A DNA stretch of 64,000 bases from Lachnoclostridium sp. (GCA_023665475.1 JAMPEB010000009.1:1-64000), one strand, 5' to 3'; numbered from the stretch's first letter, positions 51,891-62,023 are shown. Made by a program: numbers and translations. The notes: generated by a model not told the origin, from the letters alone.

Positions 51891-53615
51891 CTATTCTATC
51901 TTAAATTTCTTTACTTCATTCTCCATCTGGTTCGCCACTTCTTTATTTACTTCCGCCTTTGATTCAATGCTGTTGATGCTTTCGGACAAGTCCGCGATGG
52001 CTCCGGATACATTGCAGATTCCCTGTGCGCTCTCCTCCGCCGCAATGTTGATTGCCTGCAGGGTTTCCTTGATGGTATCCATATTTTCTTCCATTTGTTC
52101 CGCTTCCTTGGCAAAATGATCCATGCTCTTATAAATATTTTCCGCATCCTTATAATATTCTTCACTGGCAGCAAAAAGTCTGCGGTAACCTTCCATTGCG
52201 GTTTTTTCCATGAAGTGCACCATTCGGTCTGCTTCCTGCGCCAATCCTTCTACCGAGGAAACCACGCCGTTGCTGACCTGTGCAATCTTCTCGGCTGCCG
52301 ATGCGGAATCGGTTGCAAGCTTGCCTATCTCGGATGCCACCACGGCAAATCCCCGTCCCACTTCTCCTGCTCTGGCGGCTTCAATGCTGGCATTTAGTGC
52401 CAGCAGATTCGTCTGCTCGGTGATTGCAATGATATTCTCGGTGAGGACATTGATTTCCGCCACGGTTTTGGAATCTTCGATTTTTTGATTGACGGAATCC
52501 GTAATCTCTTTTGTGAGAGCGGCGGCATTTTTCTGTTCGCTCTCTGCGGTTTCGTGGATGCCCTGCGCTCTTTTTCTGATAGTTTCCGCAAATTCGCTGC
52601 CCTGCTCCGCCGTAATCAAAATACTGCTGGTCCTGTTGTAGGCATTCACAATGGACTCATTCACCTGATTTAAGGATGCCGATGTCTCCTGCATGGCGGC
52701 GCTCATCTCTTCCATCGTAGAGGAAATATTGAAGATGTTTCCTCCCGTGCTGGAGATATTGTCCGCCACGGACTCACAGGACTCATTTAACTGTACCGAG
52801 TTATGTGAAATATTTTTCATAATCCCACAGATATACGCCAACAACTCATTAACATTTTCCGCCATCAGCTCTGTTTCATCCCCGGTGGTAATCTGCAGCT
52901 TCTGGGTCAAATCCCCTTCGCTGTGTACCAAATCATAAATCTTTTCATTGACTGTCCGCAGACTTTTGGTGATGCTGCGGATTACCAGCCACAAAAGAAC
53001 CAAAGATACTACAATGCCGCTCCCGCCAATCTGAAATATGCGCATCTTAATTCCGTTCAGCCTTGACGCCACATTGGAAGCATCATAATCGCTTCCCAGA
53101 ACAGCGACTACTTTCCCGCTGCCATCCGTAATCGGCAGATATGCCGTAATCAACACTCCGTCATCCGTATAATCCAGATAATCCTGAACATATGCCTGCC
53201 CTTCAAACACAGGTTTTAACTCTTCATAAGAGCTGGCAAACTCATTGCCGATGTTCTGCTTATCTTCGCTTTCATCCACATCAATGCCATAATACACCTT
53301 CTGCCCGTCCGTACTCAAGGTATACAAAAAGGCTACCCCGCAGGTTTCTTTCGCCTGCTTTAATGCTTGTAAATTTGTTAAATAAGCTTCCGTGTTTTCA
53401 TCCCCCGTCTGCAGGGAAGCAATCGCCTCACCGTCAATCTGACCCACGGCTATCCTCGCTGCCACTTCCGCCTGTTCCACAGCCATGCCTATCATATCCT
53501 CCTGCATGCGCAGATAGAAATTAGTTCCCATCAGCAATACAAGCGCTATGGTGACAATGCATGTTACCAATAAAATCTTCGTTTGTATGCTTAACCTTCT
53601 CGTTTTCTTTTTCAT
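51891..53615 (-). CDS. Methyl-accepting chemotaxis protein
   Basis: A 574-aa chemoreceptor. Membrane segment at about 12-33, an extracellular Cache-like ligand domain (to about 190), a second membrane segment ([20 protein letters not shown]), HAMP linker, and the long signalling coiled coil with the conserved hairpin tip [22 protein letters not shown]. No C-terminal pentapeptide for CheR. A perfect 19-bp palindrome lies 18 nt upstream. Confidence 0.95.
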   Translation of the reverse strand: MKKKTRRLSIQTKILLVTCIVTIALVLLMGTNFYLRMQEDMIGMAVEQAEVAARIAVGQIDGEAIASLQTGDENTEAYLTNLQALKQAKETCGVAFLYTLSTDGQKVYYGIDVDESEDKQNIGNEFASSYEELKPVFEGQAYVQDYLDYTDDGVLITAYLPITDGSGKVVAVLGSDYDASNVASRLNGIKMRIFQIGGSGIVVSLVLLWLVIRSITKSLRTVNEKIYDLVHSEGDLTQKLQITTGDETELMAENVNELLAYICGIMKNISHNSVQLNESCESVADNISSTGGNIFNISSTMEEMSAAMQETSASLNQVNESIVNAYNRTSSILITAEQGSEFAETIRKRAQGIHETAESEQKNAAALTKEITDSVNQKIEDSKTVAEINVLTENIIAITEQTNLLALNASIEAARAGEVGRGFAVVASEIGKLATDSASAAEKIAQVSNGVVSSVEGLAQEADRMVHFMEKTAMEGYRRLFAASEEYYKDAENIYKSMDHFAKEAEQMEENMDTIKETLQAINIAAEESAQGICNVSGAIADLSESINSIESKAEVNKEVANQMENEVKKFKIE

Positions 53616-53632
53616 TTATATGCCCTCGATTC

Positions 53633-53651
53633 TTATGACAAGTTGTCATAA
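53633..53651. promoter_or_regulatory. Palindromic site upstream of the chemoreceptor
   Basis: TTATGACAAGTTGTCATAA, two perfect 9-bp arms around one base, 18 nt before the start codon. Position fits a repressor operator or leader hairpin; no binding protein can be named. Confidence 0.6.
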
Positions 53652-53712
53652 ATCCATCATAACACACTTTTTTGTAATATTAAATATTTTTTTCTGAACA
53701 TGGAAAGAAACA

Positions 53713-53748
53713 GAAAAAAAGTTCCACAGCAACGACTGTGAAACTTTT
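53713..53748 (-). terminator. Terminator of the tRNA-Gln transcript
   Basis: On the minus strand AAAAGTTTCACAG pairs with CTGTGGAACTTTT, followed by a T-run. It lies 24 nt beyond the tRNA end. Confidence 0.8.
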
Positions 53749-53771
53749 ATTACAGGGCAAGCCTTTTATAG

Positions 53772-53843
53772 CAGGGCTACAAGGATTCGAACCTTGAAAT
53801 GACGGAGTCAGAGTCCGTTGCCTTACCGTTTGGCGATAGCCCT
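53772..53843 (-). tRNA. tRNA-Gln (anticodon CUG)
   Basis: 72-nt cloverleaf on the minus strand: acceptor AGGGCTA/TAGCCCT, D-arm GCCAAACGGTAAGGC, anticodon stem ACGGA/TCCGT around CTCTGAC (anticodon CTG), T-arm CAAGG-TTCGAAT-CCTTG, discriminator G. CCA is not encoded. It lies directly downstream of the glutamine synthetase gene, on the same strand. Confidence 0.93.
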
Positions 53844-53914
53844 TTGCGCTTACTTGAGATATTATACATGAAGTATATCCATTTTGCAATACCTAATTCC
53901 AAAAAAATTAGTTT

Positions 53915-56035
53915 CTATACTTCAAAAATCAAATCCCCGTAAGAAGGAATCGGCCATACATCCTTGGCTACCAGCATCTCAAGGGCATCCACCTGTTCCC
54001 TCAACTCATCCATAGAAGTGTGAACTTCCTCCTTAAAGAAAAACGCCAGCTCTTTCTGACCTTTCACAGCGCCGATATCTCCCGCCTGTTCCACCTTGCT
54101 CTCCAGCGCAATCAAAGCCTGTTTTGCCGCCTTCAGTTTCGTACAGATTTCCGAAAGCTCACCGGCAGACACGGAAGCGTCCGCCCCGGCGCTCTTTACG
54201 GCCACCACCGTTTCCGCCAAAGACTTGGTATACTTCATCACGGCGGGAAGAATCTGCTTTCTTGCCATGTCAATCATGGTCAAAGCCTCAATGTTAATGG
54301 TCTTTGCATAAGTTTCATAGAGGATTTCCTCTCTGGATTCCAACTCCGCCCTTGTGAAAATGCCAAATTTTTCAAATAACTTGATAGCCTTATCCGTGGT
54401 CAGTGTAGAAGACGCCTCCACCATGGACTTAATATTGGGCAGTCCTCTTCTCTTTGCTTCCGCCACCCACTCGTCGGAGTATCCGTTTCCGTTAAAAATA
54501 ATTCTCTGATGCTCCGTGAGATACTTCTTAATCAAATCATGTACCGCTATGTCAAAATTTTCCGCCTGTTCCAATTCGTCAGCCGCTTCGCAGAAAGCTT
54601 CCGCCACAATGGCGTTCAGTGTGGTATTGGGACTTGCAATGGAATCTGCGCTTCCCACCATGCGGAACTCAAACTTATTGCCGGTAAAAGCAAAAGGCGA
54701 GGTTCTGTTTCGGTCCGTCGCATCCTTATCCAAATCCGGCAAAGTTGACACGCCTGTCACTAATTTGCCTCCCTGAAGAGAATGGTCAGCCATGCCGGTT
54801 TCTACCAGTTGCCTTACCACATCTTCCAACTGCTCCCCGAGAAATACGGAAATAATTGCCGGCGGAGCCTCATTTGCTCCCAATCTGTGGTCGTTTCCCA
54901 CATCGGAAGCGCTCTGGCGCAGTAAATCCGCATGGGTATCCACTGCCTTTAAGATGCAGGCAAGCACCAGAAGGAACTGAATATTTTCATTAGGGGTATC
55001 GCCGGGGTCCAACAAATTGACACCATTGTCAGTTCCCAGCGACCAATTATTATGTTTACCGGAACCGTTTACGCCTGCAAAAGGCTTCTCATGGAGCAGA
55101 CAGGTCATGCCATGGCGCCCCGCTACTTTCTTCATGGTCTCCATCACCAACTGGTTGTGGTCCACAGCGATATTTGCCGTCTCATAAATAGGCGCAAGCT
55201 CATGCTGGGCAGGAGCAACTTCATTATGCTGCGTCTTGGCGGTAACACCCAGCTTCCACAGCTCCAGATTCAAATCCTTCATGAAAGCCCCCACTCTCTC
55301 TCGAATGGTTCCGAAGTAGTGGTCTTCCAGTTCCTGTCCCTTGGGGGCGGGAGCCCCGAACAGAGTGCGTCCCGCAAAAATCAAGTCCTCACGCTGCAAA
55401 TATTTCTCTCTGTCAATCAAAAAGTATTCCTGCTCCGGTCCCACGCTGGGCACTACCTTGGTCGCCTGCGTATTGCCGAAAAGCCTCACAATGCGCAGCG
55501 CCTGTTGGCTGATTGCCTCCATGGAACGAAGCAGGGGCGTCTTTTTATCCAACGCCTCGCCCTTATAGGAGCAAAACGCCGTAGGAATGCAAAGGATAAC
55601 CCCCGTCGCATCCTCCTTCAAAAACGCGGGAGAAGTCATATCCCAAGCAGTATAACCTCTTGCCTCAAAGGTTGCCCGAAGTCCGCCGGAAGGAAAAGAC
55701 GAGGCATCCGGTTCTCCCTTTATCAGCTCTTTTCCGGAAAATTCCATCAGCATCCTGCCTTCGTTATCAGGATGGGTGACAAAAGCGTCATGTTTTTCCG
55801 CCGTAATGCCGGTCAGAGGCTGGAACCAATGGGTATAATGGGTTGCCCCATTTTCTACCGCCCAGTCCTTCATAGCCTTTGCCACCACATCCGCAGTGGA
55901 AAGCGACAGTTCGCCTCCCTGTTCCATCACTTTGACGACTTCTTTGTACACGCTTCTTGACAGTCTTTCTTTCATCTTGCCAAGGGTAAATACCTTGCTG
56001 GCAAAAATCTCTTCTACATTTAACGCTTTGTTCAT
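53915..56035 (-). CDS. glnN: Glutamine synthetase type III
   Basis: A 706-aa GSIII that makes glutamine from glutamate, ammonia and ATP; much longer than GSI, as usual for the type. Recognised segments: [33 protein letters not shown] (metal-binding Glu), [30 protein letters not shown], and [20 protein letters not shown] 56035 follows GGAGGTTAGA. Promoter at 56080-56108. Confidence 0.96.
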   Translation of the reverse strand: MNKALNVEEIFASKVFTLGKMKERLSRSVYKEVVKVMEQGGELSLSTADVVAKAMKDWAVENGATHYTHWFQPLTGITAEKHDAFVTHPDNEGRMLMEFSGKELIKGEPDASSFPSGGLRATFEARGYTAWDMTSPAFLKEDATGVILCIPTAFCSYKGEALDKKTPLLRSMEAISQQALRIVRLFGNTQATKVVPSVGPEQEYFLIDREKYLQREDLIFAGRTLFGAPAPKGQELEDHYFGTIRERVGAFMKDLNLELWKLGVTAKTQHNEVAPAQHELAPIYETANIAVDHNQLVMETMKKVAGRHGMTCLLHEKPFAGVNGSGKHNNWSLGTDNGVNLLDPGDTPNENIQFLLVLACILKAVDTHADLLRQSASDVGNDHRLGANEAPPAIISVFLGEQLEDVVRQLVETGMADHSLQGGKLVTGVSTLPDLDKDATDRNRTSPFAFTGNKFEFRMVGSADSIASPNTTLNAIVAEAFCEAADELEQAENFDIAVHDLIKKYLTEHQRIIFNGNGYSDEWVAEAKRRGLPNIKSMVEASSTLTTDKAIKLFEKFGIFTRAELESREEILYETYAKTINIEALTMIDMARKQILPAVMKYTKSLAETVVAVKSAGADASVSAGELSEICTKLKAAKQALIALESKVEQAGDIGAVKGQKELAFFFKEEVHTSMDELREQVDALEMLVAKDVWPIPSYGDLIFEV

Positions 56036-56079
56036 TCTAACCTCCATGCCGCGGTTTACTCTTTTCAACATATGTGTAT

Positions 56080-56108
56080 ATTATAACAGGAAACGAAAAA
56101 AAGTCCAA
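56080..56108 (-). promoter_or_regulatory. Promoter of glnN
   Basis: On the minus strand TTGGAC, 17 nt, TATAAT, 45 nt before the start codon. Confidence 0.75.
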
Positions 56109-56169
56109 CTGTTTTTATCCCCCAGAAGCGCCCCTCTTTTGCGGTGCGCAAAGCGGTGCGCTATTGCTA

Positions 56170-56198
56170 TTGACTGCCCTTTGGGGATATGCTACACT
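56170..56198 (+). promoter_or_regulatory. Promoter of the gtrA operon
   Basis: TTGACT at 56170, 17 nt, TACACT at 56193, 40 nt before the gtrA start. Confidence 0.7.
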
Positions 56199-56237
56199 AA
56201 ACAAAGCAATCTTTTGTGGAGAAAACAGGGAGAATCA

Positions 56238-56642
56238 ATGAAAAAAACGGCTCTTATCCAATTCATAAAATTTGGCATGGTCGGCGCCATCAACACGATA
56301 TTGTCCTACCTGATTACTAACGGATGCTACTATATATTTCATCTGCATGAGCAGATATGTAACCTGATTAATTTCGTGATTACGGTATTGATTTCTTATC
56401 TGTTAAACAGCCGCTTCGTCTTTCGGGAAAAAGAAGAGGATGGTCAGCCTTGGTATAAGGCGCTGGCAAAGGTGTATGCTTCTTATGCCCTGACAGAACT
56501 CCTTCTCATGGGTGTCCTGCTCTATATTGAGGAAAGGCGTCTCGGCATTCCCCATTATATTGCCACCTTCATCAATCTCTGTGTGACGGTTCCCATTAAT
56601 TTTATTTTAAATAAATTCTGGGCTTACCGGAACCGAGACTGA
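56238..56642 (+). CDS. GtrA-family flippase-like membrane protein
   Basis: A 134-aa, four-helix GtrA-family protein (FIKFGMVGAINTILSYLITN..., NFVITVLISYLLNSRFVF..., INLCVTVPINFILNKFWAYR). Family members are thought to move lipid-linked sugars across the membrane. It heads a three-gene set with a GT2 enzyme and a GT-C-like protein. Confidence 0.9.
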   Translation: MKKTALIQFIKFGMVGAINTILSYLITNGCYYIFHLHEQICNLINFVITVLISYLLNSRFVFREKEEDGQPWYKALAKVYASYALTELLLMGVLLYIEERRLGIPHYIATFINLCVTVPINFILNKFWAYRNRD

Positions 56643-56812
56643 GGTCTAGGGCGTTAACGCCTTGTAAAAACAGGTATCTTATGGTAAAATCTTAACTAAT
56701 ATGTCACAAAAATCATGTAACTAATCGGAACCGAAAACGCTTGCGGCCGCAATATCCGTCAGGGAAATAAGGAATCACTATTTGTGCCGCCAAAGGCGTA
56801 TGGAGGATTAAA

Positions 56813-57766
56813 ATGAGCAAATTGTCGATTGTCGTCCCCGTATATTACAACGAGGATACCCTTGAGCTTTTATATGAAGATTTAAAGAAAAAGGTGCTGG
56901 GAAAGCTGGACGAATATGAGATTGTCTTTGTGGACGACGGCTCCGGAGATAACTCTTTTCAGGTGATGACTTCTCTCAGAGAGCGGGATTCCCATATCAA
57001 ATGCGTAAAGCTGTCCCGAAATTTCGGGGAGCACGCCGCATTGCTCGCGGGACTGTCCTCCTGTACCGGCGACTGCGCCATAACCAAACAGGCAGACTTA
57101 CAGGAAGATTCCGGCATCATCCTTGAGATGTATGAGAGCTGGAAACGGGGCAACAAAGTGGTTCTGGCTGTCCGCAAGGAGCGAAAAGAAAATCCGGTAA
57201 AAGTATTTTTTGCCAATCTGTATTATGCCCTGATTCGGAAAATGGTCAATAAAAATATGCCCTCCGGCGGCTGCGACTGTTATCTGGTGGACCGAAAAGT
57301 CATTCAGGTTTTGGAGCTGCTTGACGAGAAAAATTCTTCTTTGACCCTGCAGGTATTGTGGGCGGGCTTTCGCACGGACAAGATTTATTTTGTCCGGCAG
57401 GAGCGTGAAATCGGCAAGTCCCGCTGGACTCTGTCCAAAAAAATAAAGCTGGTATTCGATTCCGTTATGAGTTTCTCCTATTTTCCCCTGCGTTTTATGA
57501 GCGGTCTGGGAATCGTTTTTAATATCTTGGCGCTGATATTGTTAATCAGTGTTTTTGTGGAAAAAGCCACCATAGGCACCCCCATCGCAGGCTGGGCGTC
57601 TTTGATGTGTGTGATTCTGTGCGCTTCCGGTCTTATTATGTTGATGCTGGGCATATTAGGGGAATACATCTGGAGGACTCTGGACGCCGCAAGAACGCGC
57701 CCTCCCTTTATCATAGACGAGATTTTGGAAAGCCGGGAAGAAAAGGAGAATCATGCTAAAGAGTAA
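56813..57766 (+). CDS. Family 2 glycosyltransferase (polyprenyl-phosphate sugar synthase type)
   Basis: A 317-aa GtrB/DPM1-like enzyme. GT-A motifs: VPVYYNEDTLELL, FVDDGSGDNS and the catalytic-site ADLQED; two C-terminal membrane helices (about 230-290). It should load a sugar onto undecaprenyl phosphate at the inner face, for flipping by GtrA and use by the next protein. Confidence 0.92.
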   Translation: MSKLSIVVPVYYNEDTLELLYEDLKKKVLGKLDEYEIVFVDDGSGDNSFQVMTSLRERDSHIKCVKLSRNFGEHAALLAGLSSCTGDCAITKQADLQEDSGIILEMYESWKRGNKVVLAVRKERKENPVKVFFANLYYALIRKMVNKNMPSGGCDCYLVDRKVIQVLELLDEKNSSLTLQVLWAGFRTDKIYFVRQEREIGKSRWTLSKKIKLVFDSVMSFSYFPLRFMSGLGIVFNILALILLISVFVEKATIGTPIAGWASLMCVILCASGLIMLMLGILGEYIWRTLDAARTRPPFIIDEILESREEKENHAKE

Positions 57767-59450
57767 AAATGCCGGACTTAAACTTCTTTTGATTTTTTTC
57801 AGCATATTGGCGTCGGTCAAAATGCTGTTTGTGGGTTTTGGTCTGGACGAGGAATATCAATTGGTAATGGCATATCGCAACGCCATGGGTGATAGGCTCT
57901 TTCTGGATATGTGGGAACCCCATCAGTCTTCCGCTTTTTTATGCACGCTTCTGCTAAAACCTTATCTGATGCTGTTCGGCACTACAGGAACGGTATTATA
58001 TTTAAAAGTCTGGGGAACCCTGCTACATCTGGGGGTCTCCGTTTATCTCTGCCATGTCCTGAAAAATATGATAGACAGGGAATATGCATGGCTTTTAGGT
58101 CTCATTTATTTTAATACCATCCCGAAACAGATGATTCTGCCGGAATTCGGCATTATGCAGGTATGGTTCTATACCCTGCTTTCTCTTTTTTTGATACAAT
58201 ATTATCAAAGGGGTAAAAAAGTAAGATATCTTGTTTTGGCTTCCCTTGCGCTGATGCTAAATGTGCTTTCCTACCCTTCCTGCCTGATATTATATCCTTT
58301 TGTGCTGATATGGATTGCCTGTCTGTCCGGCAAGAGCAAATGGCGGGACATGGGAATCGTGACCTTCCTCTGCGGTCTCGGAGGCATCGGATATCTGGGA
58401 ATGCTGCTCTCCTATGCCCCCCCGGCAAAGTTATTTTCCACGATTTCCCTTATTTTAAACGGGGATGCCACCCATACGCTTTCCTTAGGCAATAAGCTTT
58501 GGTCCGTTCTGACCGGCAGTTTGTATGTGGCGGGATTATGGGCAGGATGCTTTTTGGTTTCCGTGATTATCGGAAAATGGAAGCATTGGAATTTTCAAAA
58601 AGTATTTTTTATGACATGTATGTCATCTTGTGCCGTAGAATTATTTTATTGGATCATATTAGACAGCGGCTATGAGACGATGCAGCTCCATCTGCCCGTC
58701 CTTGCGGCAATGGGTTTTGTCTCCTATCGGAATGCCTCCGGTTCTCTGTCCGAAGAAAAGCGGCTCTGCGCCGGACTGCTCAAATTTGGTATGCTGGGGG
58801 CAATTCTGTGTCTTTTGGCAGTGGTCTATCTGACGGATCTTTCTTTTATTCCGTCCATTCCCCATGCCATGCCTGCTGCCTTTTACGGAATCACTTTATT
58901 TCTGTTAACATTACAAAAGGAACCCCAAAAACAGGAAAAAAAGGATTCCGGCTGGATATCCGCCCTGTTACTTGTGTGGTGTCTGACCGCTGTCATCGGA
59001 AAGGGTTATACCATGCGTGGTAATATGCAGTACAATAATGTGCTCCAAAGCCGCGGTATTTTGAAACATGGTCCTGCGGCAGGATGCGTTTCCAATTATA
59101 TGGGAGCCTATATTTACAACAACGATTATGAAGATTGGCAGACTTATCTGAAAGACGGAGACAAGGTGTTAATTGTGGTAAAACAGGTGATGAACCCCGG
59201 AACGGTACAATATCTGTTCAAAGATGTGGAAATTTCCCATTTTTCCATTATCAATCCCACTGTATATGACGAAAGGCTTTTGGAATATTGGGAAATGTAT
59301 CCCCACAAAAAGCCAAATGTGATTATCGTGGACTGCTGGTACGGACAGCTATTGGAAGACCCTGACAGTTGGATCATGCAGTATATCGAAAAGGATTTCG
59401 GTTATACTCAGGTGAACGACGGCAGCTATATCCGAGTGTACCGACGCTAA
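57753..59450 (+). CDS. Polytopic GT-C-like glycosyltransferase
   Basis: A 565-aa membrane protein with about ten helices and a soluble C-terminal domain of about 130 residues. The first outside loop carries FGLDEEYQLVMAYRNAM, with acidic residues where GT-C enzymes bind lipid-linked sugar. It overlaps the GT2 gene by 14 nt and probably transfers the sugar to a wall polymer. Acceptor unknown; fold assignment moderate. Confidence 0.75.
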   Translation: MLKSKNAGLKLLLIFFSILASVKMLFVGFGLDEEYQLVMAYRNAMGDRLFLDMWEPHQSSAFLCTLLLKPYLMLFGTTGTVLYLKVWGTLLHLGVSVYLCHVLKNMIDREYAWLLGLIYFNTIPKQMILPEFGIMQVWFYTLLSLFLIQYYQRGKKVRYLVLASLALMLNVLSYPSCLILYPFVLIWIACLSGKSKWRDMGIVTFLCGLGGIGYLGMLLSYAPPAKLFSTISLILNGDATHTLSLGNKLWSVLTGSLYVAGLWAGCFLVSVIIGKWKHWNFQKVFFMTCMSSCAVELFYWIILDSGYETMQLHLPVLAAMGFVSYRNASGSLSEEKRLCAGLLKFGMLGAILCLLAVVYLTDLSFIPSIPHAMPAAFYGITLFLLTLQKEPQKQEKKDSGWISALLLVWCLTAVIGKGYTMRGNMQYNNVLQSRGILKHGPAAGCVSNYMGAYIYNNDYEDWQTYLKDGDKVLIVVKQVMNPGTVQYLFKDVEISHFSIINPTVYDERLLEYWEMYPHKKPNVIIVDCWYGQLLEDPDSWIMQYIEKDFGYTQVNDGSYIRVYRR

Positions 59451-59480
59451 CCCTTCGGTCGCCGCGGCAGCTTATCTTCT

Positions 59481-60722
59481 CTATGATGGCATTCTCAGTA
59501 AATCATAGCGTTCCGGCATGTGGGACAATGTGAGCCACAGAATTTGTCTGGCATGAGGACAGCTTTCCACAGGCTCCCCCTCTTCCGTATACATAGCTTC
59601 CACCGTGACAGATATATTCCTTCCGTCCGGCTTCATGATTTCTATTTGCTCCCCCACGGAAAATTTGTTGCGCTGCATAATGCGCACGCGCCCCGACGCC
59701 GTATCCTCTTCTTCCACAATCCCTAAGTACACAGATTCGCTTAAATAAGTGCTGTCACCGTATATCTGCGTGTTTTCGTCCGGTTTTCCAAAATAAAAAC
59801 CCGTAGTAAACCGGCGGTAAGTACATTTGGAAATCTCCGCCCGATACCAATCCATATTCTTTTGATAAGTCTCCTCAGAGACAAAATAATCATCAATCGC
59901 CCTGCGGTAAGTGCGCGTCACCGAAGCCACATACAGCGCAGTCTTCATGCGTCCTTCCACCTTTAAACTGTCAATGCCCGCCTCTATCAATTCAGGAATA
60001 TGTTCTATCATACACAGGTCTTTGGAATTAAAAATATAGGTTCCCCTCTCATTTTCATAAACAGGAAGATATTCTCCGGGTCTTGTCTCCTCCATTAAGG
60101 CATACTTCCAACGGCAGGGGTGAGTGCAGGCGCCTCTGTTGGCATCCCTGCCCGCAAGATAGCTGCTAAGGAGACATCTTCCGGAATAGGAAATACACAT
60201 AGCTCCATGCACGAAACTCTCGATTTCCATTTCCTTCGGAATATGTTCCCGGATTTCGCGGATTTCCCGCAGGGACAGTTCCCTTGCCGACACCACCCGT
60301 TTTGCCCCCTGTTTCCACCAAAACAGATAAGTCCCATAATTGGTATTGTTCGCCTGTGTGGAAATATGGATTTCCGCCTCCGGCCATACTTCCTTTGCAA
60401 TGGCAAACATGCCGGGGTCTGAAATAATCAAGGCGTCTGCCGGATAAGGCTTCATGTTTTTCAGTTCCTTAAAATAAGTTTCCGCCCCCGCCAAATCCTC
60501 GTTATGGGCAATGATATTGGCAGTCACATATACCTTTACCCCGCGCTCGTGGGCAAAGGCAATGCCTTCCGCCATTTCCTCCATGGAAAAGTTCTTTGCT
60601 TTCGCCCGAAGTCCGAAAGCTTCCCCGCCGATATAAACCGCGTCCGCTCCAAAAATCACCGCTGTTTTTAATACTTCCGGGCTGCTCGCCGGAATTAAAA
60701 GTTCAGGTTTTCTATGTTCCAT
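59481..60722 (-). CDS. trhP: U32 peptidase-family tRNA hydroxylation protein TrhP
   Basis: A 413-aa U32 protein. Family cysteines are in GAMCISYSGRCLLSSYLAGRDANRGACTHPCRW, and the barrel begins LLIPASSPEVLKTAVIFGADAVYIGG. In Bacillus the homologues yrrN/yrrO (trhP) act with the neighbouring methyltransferase yrrM (trmR) to make 5-hydroxy- then 5-methoxyuridine at U34 of tRNAs. The same gene neighbourhood here supports that role over a protease role. Confidence 0.82.
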   Translation of the reverse strand: MEHRKPELLIPASSPEVLKTAVIFGADAVYIGGEAFGLRAKAKNFSMEEMAEGIAFAHERGVKVYVTANIIAHNEDLAGAETYFKELKNMKPYPADALIISDPGMFAIAKEVWPEAEIHISTQANNTNYGTYLFWWKQGAKRVVSARELSLREIREIREHIPKEMEIESFVHGAMCISYSGRCLLSSYLAGRDANRGACTHPCRWKYALMEETRPGEYLPVYENERGTYIFNSKDLCMIEHIPELIEAGIDSLKVEGRMKTALYVASVTRTYRRAIDDYFVSEETYQKNMDWYRAEISKCTYRRFTTGFYFGKPDENTQIYGDSTYLSESVYLGIVEEEDTASGRVRIMQRNKFSVGEQIEIMKPDGRNISVTVEAMYTEEGEPVESCPHARQILWLTLSHMPERYDLLRMPS

Positions 60723-60780
60723 AGGATAAATTCCCTTCTGTGTCCGCTATTCTTGCCTAATATCTATTTTTCTGACTTTC

Positions 60781-60902
60781 CCCCTGCCGCCAGCGGCGGC
60801 ACAGTCAGTGAGAAGAACGCTGGTTTTGCGTTCTTCAGTGTGAAGTTTTAGAATTTCTTATGTCTGCGTACTTTGCAGACTTAGAAATTCTCTTCACACT
60901 TC
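60781..60902 (-). repeat. Multi-hairpin intergenic repeat, copy E
   Basis: Hairpin 1: GAAGAACGC (60812) / GCGTTCTTC (60828). Hairpin 2: GTGTGAAG (60838) / CTTCACAC (60892), inner TAGAATTTCTTA / TTAGAAATTC and GTCTGC/GCAGAC tip. A CCGCCAGCGGCGG hairpin lies at its left. It encodes the last residues and stop of trmR. Confidence 0.9.
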
Positions 60903-61546
60903 GTACTCAAGGTCACCCCATCCCCCACCGGCAGAATACAGGTTTCCAACTGCGGATGATGACTTAATTCATATAAATACTCCCGCATACGGGAATGAAT
61001 GGTTCGGTCACGGCGGGTCACGGCAAATCTCGACTCTATAATATCCCCTTCCTGCAGCACATTGTCGGAAACCAACAATCCGCCCGGCGACAGCAGCCGC
61101 AGAATCTCCGGCAGAAAATGAATATACTGCCCCTTTGCCGCGTCCATGAAAATAAAATCATAGAAAGGCTCCAGTTCTTTTAAAATCTCCGCTGCATCCC
61201 CCTCCAGCAAAGTAATCCGTCCTTCTTTCTTTGCGCGGGCAAAATTTTCTCTGGCAGCCGGAATTCTTTTTTCATATTTTTCAATAGTGGTAATATGACA
61301 GTCCTCCGGCGCATATTCGCTCATCAATAATGCAGAAAAGCCGATGGCAGTTCCGACTTCCAGAATGCGTTTCGGCTTTGCGTAAGCTAACAAAAATTTT
61401 AACAGAACCTGTGTGGACTTGCGGATAATCGGAATATTATCCTCTTTGGCGTATTTTTCTATTTCATCCAAAAAAGGGGGATTCCCTTTGTCTTGCAAAT
61501 CAATAAAAGCAGACATCCTCTCATCTACAATCATCATATCCTCCAT
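60881..61546 (-). CDS. trmR: O-methyltransferase, probable tRNA 5-hydroxyuridine methyltransferase TrmR
   Basis: A 221-aa SAM-dependent methyltransferase of the CCoAOMT-like class: SAM loop LEVGTAIGFSALLMSEYAP near 78, metal-site FMDAAKGQYIHFLPEI near 132, VSDNVLQEGDI near 158. By family and its place between an MltG-like gene and trhP it matches Bacillus YrrM/TrmR. The last residues KCEENF and the TAA stop are encoded by repeat copy E, so the C-terminus has been altered by the repeat. Confidence 0.82.
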   Translation of the reverse strand: MEDMMIVDERMSAFIDLQDKGNPPFLDEIEKYAKEDNIPIIRKSTQVLLKFLLAYAKPKRILEVGTAIGFSALLMSEYAPEDCHITTIEKYEKRIPAARENFARAKKEGRITLLEGDAAEILKELEPFYDFIFMDAAKGQYIHFLPEILRLLSPGGLLVSDNVLQEGDIIESRFAVTRRDRTIHSRMREYLYELSHHPQLETCILPVGDGVTLSTKCEENF

Positions 61547-61569
61547 GTCGACTCCGGCGGCTCAAATAG

Positions 61570-61627
61570 AACTGAAAAACGCTGGTTTTGCGTTTTTCAG
61601 GCGTGAGACTTAGTACTTCTCACGCTA
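61570..61627 (-). repeat. Multi-hairpin intergenic repeat, copy F (short, second subfamily)
   Basis: Hairpin 1: CTGAAAAACGC / GCGTTTTTCAG (61572-61600), terminator-like on the minus strand. Hairpin 2: GCGTGAGA / TCTCACGC (61601-61625) with AGTACT centre. It starts at the TAG stop of the MltG-like gene, just as copy D starts at the symporter stop. Confidence 0.85.
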
Positions 61628-62014
61628 TTCCCCTTCCGGCGTCACGGGAGTCGCCATGACCTCCATCATCTCTTCCGCCGTCATGGCGGTACTCAGTTCA
61701 TAAGTGCCGGGAATCAAATCTTCACGGTATTCGGAAAACATATATTGCAGGGCAAAGAGCTTGGCATCCTTCACCAGTCCTTTTTCGGCAAACAATTCTC
61801 CCAGTTCGGTTGCGGTAGCATCCTCTTTCAGGGTAATCGTTACCGTTCTGCCGGTTCCGGAAGAGACCGCCGGTTCCGTAAAAATACGGTAACCATAAGA
61901 ATAGCAGGTCATTGCACCCCGATACACGGCATATACCACCGCCACAGCCACTATTAACTTTAGCACGGCGCCTATCACCACGCCTATCAGCTTTTGCGAT
62001 TTCATTCTCTTCAC
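61625..62014 (-). CDS. Truncated MltG-like protein (catalytic domain absent)
   Basis: About 129 aa: a basic N-terminus, one membrane helix (LIGVVIGAVLKLIVAVAVVYAVY) and the LysM-like subdomain of YceG/MltG (TITLKEDATATELGELFAEKGLVKDAKLFALQY...LIPGTYELSTAMTAEEMMEVM). The transglycosylase catalytic domain is missing. Bacillus has full mltG at this place next to trmR. A GTG start at 62014 five nt after AAAGGA is likeliest. The stop lies at repeat copy F. Confidence 0.75.
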   Translation of the reverse strand: MKRMKSQKLIGVVIGAVLKLIVAVAVVYAVYRGAMTCYSYGYRIFTEPAVSSGTGRTVTITLKEDATATELGELFAEKGLVKDAKLFALQYMFSEYREDLIPGTYELSTAMTAEEMMEVMATPVTPEGE

Positions 62015-62023
62015 CAAAATCCT

